Positions 22,612-31,204 of a stretch of 64,000 nucleotides of DNA are shown piece after piece (the stretch's first letter is position 1; each line of letters begins with the position of its first letter). The stretch spans positions 1,684,585-1,748,584 of the forward strand of contig JACDQD010000002.1 of the NCBI GenBank assembly GCA_019843655.1. The letters run 5' to 3'. Made by a program: the position numbers and the translations under genes. This DNA is from Lethocerus indicus. Lineage: Eukaryota; Arthropoda; Insecta; Hemiptera; Belostomatidae. The notes under the pieces were generated by a model. It made no database searches and was not told where the DNA came from. It saw nothing but the letters and a program-made list of their open reading frames with translations.

Positions 22612-23631
22612 GGGTGGAGAGGACGAGAGCGAAAGGGGGGGCGGGGTGAGCAATATTATTGTACGAGTTTAATGAACTTGTGCTCTCCTCGATTAGGGTG
22701 TTTGGTTGGTGTTTAGGGTGGAGGTGGGAGGGGGTGACTGTGAGTTGGTGCCAAGTGGTAACAAAACGGGACACATTTTGGAGTCGCTCTCGGGGATATA
22801 AAGAGTGGTAGTGGATGGGAGGGAGTTGTGAGGGCGCAGCGGGTGGGGGGGGGCGAGTTTAGATAGCGGTGAATGGAATCCAATTTCCGGCGAACCCCGA
22901 GTAGAACTTCTTGATTCTACCGGCGACTACTACAACTACTAGCCGCCTACTTAGAGGCCACCTTACCGGTCCAAACATCCCCGCTCCTTTCAACAACTGG
23001 CGGAGGCCTTTTCATCCGACTCTTCTGTGATTTGGCACCCCCCGCCACCCCTTCTAATTGGACCGCCGGGACGGAGGAAGCTCGGTTACACAATTCGTCG
23101 GCTCAAAAAACGATATTAGAACTCTCCCCTTCGCCTTATCTACCTCGGGCAGGTTCGTTAAAACAACAATTCACCGAAACCGGTAGCTGGCCAATAACTG
23201 GAAGTGTGATTCTCGACCCGACCGGGAAAGTGACGTCCGAGGAACGTCCCTTCAATACGGTTCTTGCCTCCCCCCCCCCGTTATTTAGGACGACGAACAC
23301 AGACGCGCTGGGAGTTTTGAGGGTTGCATGTCTCTGGACCTGGTGAAGAAGAACACACGAAAGGGGTTGCACACCTGCAAATTCCGTCTCTTTGACCCAA
23401 TAGATAACTGTATCGGTCATTTTAGACTAACGGAGATTTAATTTATCAAATCAATACAAACAATTCAAATATTTTTTGTTTTGTATCAGTGAATAATGGT
23501 AGTGAACTGAACTTTCCAATTTGCCGGGGGCGGACAGAAAAAGGCCCAAAGGACGGTGTTTAAAAAAGTTTACAAAGACAGAAAGAACTGTTGATACACG
23601 ATGGAACATTACTTTATTTTAAGAACATCAT
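22612..23631. other. Unassigned DNA, no gene seen
   Basis: G-rich on the plus strand at 22620-22860, then mixed. A frame of 104 codons near 23032-23346 has no recognisable motif. Confidence 0.4.
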
Positions 23632-23751
23632 TCAGGGGTTTTTACCCATCCGCATTTTTTGGCGTCCAACATATGTATCTGATACATTTAACTCTTCTAT
23701 CTCTCGTCTTGTTCTATGGGGATCGGTATCGATTATGGACTTGATTTCGCC
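23632..23751 (-). pseudogene. Mariner-type transposase fragment (second lineage)
   Basis: A 40-codon minus-strand frame reads GEIKSIIDTDPHRTRREIEE then LNVSDTYVGRQ and ends in a stop at 23632-23634. It aligns with the second helix-turn-helix of mariner transposases (typically D..IK.LIE.DRH.TTREIAE.LNVSH). The residue pattern (IKSIIDTD) is nearer to the fragment at 45.7 kb than to the copies at 49-62 kb (IKAIVDSD), so it probably represents a separate mariner lineage. No inverted repeats were found around it. Confidence 0.6.
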
Positions 23752-24116
23752 TTATAGACAATGACATTCTTTTAAAATTCATCATCACACATAGCTCCAT
23801 CTGGAGATTTAGAACTAATGAAGGATAGATAAAATTGGAATTCTATAGGTTCTGTAGTTCAGTTCTGTAGTTCTGATCCGTGTTAGGAAAATAAATAAAT
23901 GATGGCTATTTTTCCAGTGGTAATTTTGGAAAGCGGTGGTGAACGATGGGGGATGACTGTGAGCGAAATGGGGCAAGTGGGCGGCCGTTTAATTGTTGGG
24001 ATAGTTCAAAGGAAACACAAATTACCTCGTCGCTCAAACTTCAATATTCCGGCCGCCGCCGGATATTGGCTCTTCGCCTTGGCAAAATTGTGCTGCGTAC
24101 AGAAATCTTGAATATT

Positions 24117-24185
24117 ACACACACACACACATATGTATATATTCATATACACACACACATGTATATATTCATATACACACACACA
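24117..24185. repeat. AC repeat with a duplicated 34-bp unit
   Basis: An ACACACACAC block followed by ATATGTATATATTCATAT is present twice in tandem, then another AC block. The last CA units run straight into the inverted terminus described next. Confidence 0.85.
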
Positions 24186-24262
24186 GTCGTCCCTCGCCAT
24201 ATCGCGGTTCAATTTTCACGCGGTCTATTTTGCGGTGTATTTTTATATATTTATAATTTTTT
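24184..24262 (+). mobile_element. Solo terminal inverted repeat of a pogo/Tc1-like DNA transposon
   Basis: CAGTCGTCCCTCGCCATATC followed by GCGGTTCAATTTTCACGCGG has the CAGTCGTCCCTCG start and CGCGG motifs I associate with termini of pogo/Tigger/Tc1-related elements. No opposite end was found nearby, so it is a single end left after truncation. The identification is from memory of this terminus style only. Confidence 0.4.
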
Positions 24263-24507
24263 CATCGTAAAATAAGCATTTACCAGTCCAAGATATTGGG
24301 AACTAATCATTAGAAATGCGTTTACCGAATATATTTGAATTAATTATATTCATATATTACTAATATTATTCTAATAATCGGTGTTATCTCCGAACCCTCG
24401 GAAAGAACACCAAAACATGTTGTATTCCCCCATTTTATAATGGTCCTAAGACAACGAATTTTCCACATTGCATTCAAACAAGGTGTAATTATTTGTTAGT
24501 AAATGTA

Positions 24508-24725
24508 TTGGCAACTAAATAATTGCGGATTCTTCTCATCTTTGGGTGTCTGTGTGTGCACCCTTATGTCGCGCATTTTTTTTGTGCTCGAAGAATAGTT
24601 GGGGCGTCTAATAAACATTTCAGAATACTCTCTATAGGCGTTGAAGATGTAAAAGTGCTTAAAAATAAAAATAACGCCGCGTCCATCCGGCGACGTAACC
24701 CGCAATTACTTAGTTGCCGACACGA
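24508..24725. mobile_element. Mariner MITE, 218 bp
   Basis: The left end reads TTGGCAACTAAATAATTGCG and the right end, inverted, reads CGGCAACTAAGTAATTGCGG. These match the mariner terminal repeat of the copies at 49, 55, 57.6 and 62 kb, with about five bases lost at the left tip. TA flanks both ends (24506-24507 and 24726-24727). The interior has no recognisable transposase sequence. Confidence 0.7.
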
Positions 24726-24727
24726 TA

Positions 24728-25216
24728 TAATAATTAGGGGGTTGTACAATTGTCCAACGGCGGTTTCCACTGTGTAAGCGATGTGGTGAAAAATCAATAG
24801 ATAAAATGGAGGCTATTTGACCGATTGGAGCTATTTCCTCGGTCCCGGTTCGGAGAGTGGACGTGACGACGGTAACAGAGAGTGAGAGAGAGAGCCCAGG
24901 ATCAAGGTTTGGGGCCGAGCAATAAAACTCTTTAAGAGGCTCGTAAAACATCCCAGTTAGCCCAGTCAACAGATAGGGCCGGCCGGCCTATACCTAACAA
25001 CTCGCTCACTTCCCCCAACTGAGCCCAACCCCGCCGCTTCCGCCTTCAACTCTCACCCCTTATATTCCTCACCGTTGAGAAGTGGCCGGGATTTTCATCC
25101 CCCCCCCACCCCACAACGCCGGTTCACGTCCGCCCCCGTAAATCAACCATCCAGTAGACTAATAGACTAAATTCATCGTAAATTAATGCTTAATAATAAC
25201 ATGCATACATTAATTG
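24728..25216. other. Unassigned DNA, no gene seen
   Basis: A short GA tract (about 24877-24895) and a C run near 25101-25110. No gene or element recognised. Confidence 0.45.
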
Positions 25217-25733
25217 AATCCCCATACACGACTGAAAAGAACGGATCTAAATCGCAAATTTGGACTGTTGAGACCTCTTTTGAAAAGGACATCAAAACTT
25301 ACAATAGCCGACAATATATAAAGCTATACTAAAACCGACATACGGAATAGAACTATGGGGTTCCGCCAAGAAATCCGACATCGCTGGCATCCAAACATTC
25401 CAGTCAAAAGTCCTTCGTACCATCCTTAATGCTCCCCCCCGGGTATGTATATAACCGAACAATCCATAATGACCTCAACATAACGCTTCATTAAATTCCA
25501 TTCCCGCCTCTCTCCACGTCCAAATCCACTCGTTCAGTCCCTTTCCTCTTCTACCCATCCATTATCTTAAACGCCACCGGCCCAGAGACTTTCTGTAGGC
25601 CCAGAATACAGGTCAAAAGTACCATCACCGGATGGCGTCTTTACCGAGTGAAACAAGTGAAACTAATCAAACAAACCGCAATTGTACCTATAACTGGCAC
25701 ATAGTTGATTTTACAATAAATAAAGTAAAAAAA
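25217..25733 (+). mobile_element. Jockey-like LINE, 5'-truncated copy with short A tail
   Basis: The plus strand contains the pieces of the family in order: KRTDLNRKFGLL-like codons (25228-25275), a run matching RPLLKRTSKLT, the TYGIELWGSAKKSDIAGIQ block (25335-25395), FQSKVLRTILNAP (25397-25435), a HNDL block, a Pro/His/Ser-rich C terminus, and the ACGCCACCGGCCCAGAGA word near 25570. The 3' end has the AATTGTACCTATAACTG and TTGATTTTACAATAAA words and seven A. Frameshifts and a small internal deletion break the reading frame. It is followed directly by a ribozyme module. Confidence 0.75.
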
Positions 25734-25790
25734 TGCCGACATTGACTAACACCGCTACTGGAGATGGCGAGCAGCCGAAACTTTTAAGAC
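25734..25790 (+). ncRNA. Partial hammerhead-like module, copy D
   Basis: Starts directly after the LINE A tail with TGCCGACATTGACTAACACC, the normal 5' flank of the ribozyme, and then GCTA, CTGGAGA, TGGC-GAGCA-GCC and GAAAC (25754-25781). The sequence then diverges (TTTTAAG), so stem III and the stem I 3' strand are lost. A6 is G (CTGGAGA). Predicted inactive. Confidence 0.45.
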
Positions 25791-26724
25791 AAAAATTGAA
25801 TGTAAGGAAGACTCAAATATAAATCCGGCAGGCTTAAAGGAGAATCCGAATACTGCCTCTCGATCGGATTATCCTGCGGCTTTGCGGCGGCCGACCCATG
25901 CGTAACGACTATGAATCTTAACGTCCGGTTCGGAATTTATGAATTATTTATAAGAGGCTCCGGGGGCAAAACTTAAATTACTTTGGCCGGCACAATAAAG
26001 ACGGGTCAGTCAACTCGAACAGACCCGGGTTCAGTGGGGGCGGCAAATCGTCGGCTGGTCTACATTTTCATAGGAATAGGGCGAGGAATAAACACGAGTC
26101 AAATAAAGCCGAATCATACAGCGAAGCCAGTAAATTCCAATTTCAAACTAATACTAAAATAGAATTCCTTTGCCATTTTAGGCTGATCCGTTCGTTATTT
26201 TATTGGAGCCCTGCGGCTGGGGCTCCAATTCGACGATAGAAGAAGCGACCCTTGAGAGGGTGAAAGGACTATTGAGGCTCCGGTATTTTCTGGGCGCGGA
26301 TAAATTGTCGGCGGTAGAAAGGTCCTCCCTTCTGTTGGAAGGTCGGTCACATTATCCATTAAGGTATGGAGGGCGGGTTGCGACCTTCGCGGGGGCATTC
26401 CTTTCAAGGCGGGGGTTTACAGCCCGTTCGGCGACCCCCGACACCCCTCCAACAAAATACAATACCCTAAGATGAATTTTATACCCGAGTCTATATGCCG
26501 ATACACCGAAACCAATGCGTGTTCTCTTGAAATATTGAAGTAAAATATTTTCGAGAATCACGGGGTGGCTGAATGCTCCTCCGTATCTCACAGAAGAGTA
26601 CACTAATTAGAATTCATATTGTGTGGAACATTCGGATATCAATGTTGATTTCACGAAATAATTCTATTGGTCGATTGGTTCAATAGCATGTTCAATGGAA
26701 ATAAAAAGTGTTATTGTTGATTTC
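25791..26724. other. Unassigned DNA with one perfect hairpin
   Basis: No gene recognised. It holds the 10-bp-stem hairpin at 26202-26229 listed separately. A frame of 90 codons at 26203-26475 has no motif. Confidence 0.45.
26202..26229. repeat. Perfect hairpin, 10-bp stem and 8-base loop
   Basis: ATTGGAGCCC, loop TGCGGCTG, then GGGCTCCAAT. All ten pairs are Watson-Crick. There is no T run after it, and no neighbouring gene to which it could act as a signal. Confidence 0.85.
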
Positions 26725-26761
26725 GTCTGTTTCTGTCCCCTCTCGCTGGTTCGGTAATTTT

Positions 26762-26798
26762 GCTAGACCGGTTTCGGCTGCTCGCCATCTTCAGTAGC
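26762..26798 (-). ncRNA. Hammerhead-like ribozyme core, copy E (intact)
   Basis: On the minus strand: stem I GCUA, CUGAAGA, a single U, GGC-GAGCA-GCC (stem II, three G-C pairs), GAAA, CCGGU, cleavage base C, UAGC. Every invariant core position of a hammerhead is present. Stem III is ACCGGU with no loop, so the fold probably needs two molecules. Cleavage is expected after the C of GGUC. The U between A9 and stem II is an extra core nucleotide; I recall natural hammerheads with an extra base at this point. Confidence 0.6.
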
Positions 26799-26826
26799 GG
26801 TGTTAGTCACTTTGGCACTTTGGATG

Positions 26827-26936
26827 TTAAGGACATTTCCGCACCACACTCTGGGGGCGCTAGTTTATCGGTGCAAGTGCACCCAACGAATTTTGGTTAA
26901 GGACATTTCCGCACCACACTCAGGGGGGCGCTAGTT
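26827..26936. repeat. Direct repeat of about 38 bp, period 70
   Basis: TTAAGGACATTTCCGCACCA continuing CACTC-GGGGGCGCTAGTT occurs at 26827-26865 and again at 26897-26936, the second with CAG for CTG and one extra G. It lies in the spacer of ribozyme pair E, directly after the module's 5' end. It is not found in the other pairs. Confidence 0.85.
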
Positions 26937-27136
26937 GATCTATATCCAACAATTTCTATTTAAAGGGGAAGCAAAACTTTCATAGACCGATAAAAACTTA
27001 ATATTGTAAGATGAAAATAATGCAAAAAATGTGCTTAACTGTGAAATGTACCACATTTCAACCACAGTACAAGTGAAAGTGACAGTGCAGTGAGGAAGCC
27101 CAAAAAACATCCAAAGTGCCAACAGTGACTAACACC

Positions 27137-27173
27137 GCTACTGAAGATGGCGAGCGGCCGAAACCGGTCTAGC
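27137..27173 (+). ncRNA. Hammerhead-like ribozyme core, copy E' (intact)
   Basis: Same layout as copy E on the opposite strand, with one change in the stem II loop (GAGCG instead of GAGCA; GGC/GCC pairing kept). Stem I GCTA/TAGC, CTGAAGA, GAAA and ACCGGTC are all intact. The surrounding module is the longest in the window, which makes this the best copy for study. Confidence 0.6.
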
Positions 27174-27253
27174 AAAAGACCAAACCAGCGAGAGGAGACG
27201 GAAAAACACGAAATCAACGGTATTCCAACCCCTCGCAGACCACGAAACAGGTA

Positions 27254-30200
27254 TTCTAAACTAAAAGTGTTATTTTTCAGTAGGTTGTTTCACGGAACAT
27301 GCTTTAACGTTATTAAAGCTCTTAACAATACGGGGACCTAGTCTTGCATCGATTATTATTAATGAGGCTTAAAATCGAATTTATTTTCGTAGCACTTCCC
27401 CTGTGGAATATTGACTATTCAAAAAAACACCGACGAATAGATTAAATTAGAAAATAATTTATCGGGCCTCTGATATATGCGCCGGCATTAAGTGTTAATT
27501 ATTTGGCGTGATCGATTCCTGGACAACGGGACAGGGATGAGGAGTATGTCGCTAAGCTTTTAAGCGGTCCCTCGTGGAGTGGGTGTCTATGGTCGGGGCA
27601 TAATGGAGGCTGTACCGGCTTTCGGCATCGACAATGGGCGAGAGGTGGTGGACAATGAGGTTTTGACACGGGCGAGAATGCCGGCGGGGGGGTGGGGGGT
27701 GGTATCCGATCCGGACCCCCCACACTTGGGCCGACCCCAACATCGACAAAAGAATACAAACCTCGGCCGAACGCCCGACACACAGACCGCCAAGTACCAT
27801 CTGCCAGGACTAAATAATAAGCCCGTCTCGCCCAGTTACCTCCTGTCAGGCCCCTGTCCCATACTCTTGACGCCGTTACACTCCCGTAATAAATCCTAAC
27901 TTCCACATTATTACTACTCATGAATGCAGTTGGTTCCCAGTTTTCAATTTCGTGAAGAAAAGACAGAACGCGAATCGCTTAAAACCTCGGAAAACGGGGA
28001 TAATAAACCCGAATTTGTAGATGTGAGTAGATTCTGAAGAAACGCCACCTCGTAGGGCGGCATTATAAATTCGTGGCCCAGCGAAGGGCAGAGATCTAAG
28101 AATAACTTCAGTTGGGATATGCAAATTCGCGGCGCAAACTCTGGAAACCTTTCAAAAATCACGCCGTCCCACGTGCTACCCACCTGCACTCCCCGCCGAC
28201 TGGATAATTGGAAAAACGTCCGCCAAAAGTTTATTGCGCCTCACTTAACGCGGAGTGGAATTTAATTATATCCTACGAAAAAAGTGTCATTTTTTTTTTT
28301 TTACTTTTAATTAGAACAATAAATTATTTCCTCCGTCGGGGGGGGGGGGGTTGTTTTTTTTTTTTTATATTTTTTTATTCTCCGGTCGTACGCAGTTGGG
28401 GATGGGGTCGACGGGGTTGTATTGTATAAGAGGGGGTTGTAGAGGGGTGGCGTTTTTGGATGCGGTCGAGCAACAGGTGTTCAAAGGGCCGGGTGATCAG
28501 TGAGGACAGATACGCGCCCAACAGCCCAACTCCTAATCCGCCCTTTTTCCGATTTCAACGCCCTATTGGAAGTACAGGTACTTATATGCCACTATCTGGT
28601 CCTATCCTAGACCGGTTTGTCAGTAACATACTGTCTCTGCTGTTACTATATTTGTGTTTTTGAATGCTTGTTTTTGAATGATTTGTTTCTTTTCTCAAGG
28701 GTGATACAGGGGGTTATCAAAGTCATAGTTCCCATCATCAGTTACTAAAATACAGGATTAACTAGGATTAAAATCTAGTTTTATCCTGGACTTTATTACG
28801 ATAGTATTTTATGAAAGAGAAGGTTCGGAGGAGACTTCCCTATTCTGAAATCTCCTTGTAAAGGAAAGAAACAATTCTCTTAAATCGAGCAAGTCTTTCT
28901 CGCGAATAAAGAATTCAATCCTTTAATATACGGACAGCATTCAGTACATCCGCCTGGTACGGTAATGTACGGTACGAGTTGAGTTAACGAGCTCGTTAGT
29001 ACTGTTAACGTATTCAAATTTGCAGTCCAAAGCAAATTTATTATGCCGAATTGGTTCAATAACTAAGCTTTCCTCATTCAGTTGTATAATATTTCGACGA
29101 CCGGTAATTATTACTAGGAATAGGTAAACTGTTACAGCCCTTTCTCCAACAACAAAATTACCAGTTTGATTCTATAATTCTAATGAAGATAAAATCGGAC
29201 AAAAGTTTAAAACTGCGGTAGCAATTTACTCAGAATAAATAAATCAATTAAAGCGTCTACCTCTTTATTTTAGATATTGTCCCGGCCGATTCGTGTTCTC
29301 GTTTCTTGGTAAAAAGATTTCGCCATAATGTCCGTTTCCTAAATTGAGTTTTATATTTATTCATATCCGAACGATTATATTCCTGAATAATTATCTCCGG
29401 GGGCCGATGCGGAAAAAATTAAAGATCCTTCGTGTCCAAATTAATGGTTTACGATTGAGAGCAAATAAGGTAATTCGTGGCGGGTTCGGGGGTGGTTTTT
29501 CGTCGGCTCTCCGATACAGGAGGCCGGAGGGTGTTCCAATCTGCGATATCGAGTTTTCGTGTTTGCTCCGGTTAATATTTGAAACACTGAACGAAAACTG
29601 GCATGGGCGGGGGCCGTAGCGGCCGCTCTCGCTATCTCGGCGGAGGTTCAAAATCCTTTTAATTGGCCTCTACCGGGTCGCCGGTCGGTTGGGGGTTAAA
29701 AAAAAGAAAAAAAAAAAAAGTTTCTGCGCAAATAACGTACCAGAAATTAAGTCCGACGGCTATTTACGGCCCACGCCAACTGAAACCCGGCCGGGTATCG
29801 CCGGGAAAAAATCTGAATATGAAATATGCAACCGGTGACATTTATTGTGCATATCAGGGGCAAAGCGTCGGTTTCAACCGGAGCCACTCCCTAATCGACC
29901 AGCAGATCTCGTGTAGAGTTTCCTTCACTTGTGAAATACACCCTTTTCGCTTTGCATTCTCCCCTTTTATATAACTCTCGCGGTCTTTACATTTTTCTAA
30001 AAAAAAAAAAAAAAGCTAGCTGTACCCAAACCTTAACGAGGAAATTGTTTATGTTAATAATTTCTGGCACATTGGAGATTCACGGTGGGTTGGAATATTA
30101 TGTTAAGTGGGTATTTAAGTTGAAGAGATACACCGATATTATGTCTACACCCAGGATTGTGTTTATAAGCTTCTCTCTTTTCCCGTCCAACTAGCTGAAA

Positions 30201-31181
30201 TGAAACGTGCCGGGGTGTTTAAATTGTTCGACCGATAGAGCTGTGCTACGGGGCTTAATCAGTCGGACTCCAATAAATGATAAAACGCAGGAAGGAAAAT
30301 AAAGGTGAGTTGAAAGAAGATTAGTTTCGTAGTCTCGTAGGATTGGTCACATACAGCTTATATATTTAGTATATACAGGTTGTTTATATACATAGGTTTA
30401 GAAGTTCGATATAAATAAATTACAAAACTGCTACACATATTTGGAACCTAATAGTACAGCCCCATATATTGTCTTATTGCTGTTGATCGTATTCTAAATC
30501 TTCATTGAACACTCGCTATCAGTTAGGCTTTCAGTAAGGATTTTATGTTGGGGTAATGGCGATGTAGATGGAGGGCGGGAGGAGGTAAAGGGACGACATC
30601 GGGGACGGGTCAGCCTGAATTATTAAAGTCTCCATCGACGTAATGGGGCCGGAAGAATGGCCGCTTACATGGGGCTACGCGGCCCCACGCCGAGCCCAAT
30701 TCTCGAGGGCCTCCTCCCCCCCCACACCCTTTAAAATCGCAACCAAATGGGCCGTCCAAGCCCGCTGAAAGGGCTCTCATATATAAATCATTATCAAAAA
30801 GAAGGATAATAACATTCGGTGGTGGCGGTGGTGCCCCGCCTAATATATGTTTTACGAAAGAAGCGCCACTTAGGCCTCCGCGGGACACCGCTGAAAGGCG
30901 CCCGTGATTTATATTCTCGGTGGAAGTATGCCATCATATTTTTATATCATTATTTTTAAATAAACACGTATAATACATATATATTATTATTATTGAACAA
31001 ATATTGGTTACCGTATTTTCGAAGGAATGCTGATGGCTAACAGCGGAGACAGGTACCGTCTACAGAAAATGATTTATACCAATTTCATTTTGTACAGACC
31101 GTTTTAAAAATCACTTTGAGGTCATCAACAACCGCTTTGAGGTTGAGGAAGTGTAAATCCAAGTCTGGGCGGCATAAGATA
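27254..31181. other. Unassigned DNA, no gene seen
   Basis: No gene recognised. There are T, G and A homopolymers at 28290-28301, 28338-28350 and 30000-30014. Frames of up to 140 codons near 27499-27921 are Pro-rich on one strand and Gly-rich on others and look like composition effects. Confidence 0.45.
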
Positions 31182-31204
31182 TGTGTGTGTGTGTGTGTGT
31201 GTGT
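31182..31204. repeat. (GT)n microsatellite
   Basis: About 11 GT units in otherwise unassigned DNA. Confidence 0.95.

Larger units (their letters stand above)
26725..27253. mobile_element. Ribozyme-bearing repeat module, head-to-head pair with spacer (pair E)
   Basis: The minus-strand arm (about 26725-26828) and the plus-strand arm (about 27068-27253) face each other across about 240 bp. Both ribozyme cores are intact. The right arm is the most complete copy in the window and gives the module's order: GACAGTGCAGTGAGG, AAACATCCAAAGTGCCAACA, GTGACTAACACC, core, AAAGACCAAACCAGCGAGAG, then GGTATTCCAACCCCTCGCAG ... AAACAGGTA. The spacer holds a direct repeat of period 70. It is consistent with inverted terminal repeats of a Penelope-like element whose interior is lost, or with two nested retrozyme copies. 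Confidence 0.6.

Noticed and set aside
24117..24185. Regular spaced repeats that could suggest a CRISPR-like array
   Set aside because: There are only two units of AC/AT simple sequence, with no unique spacers.
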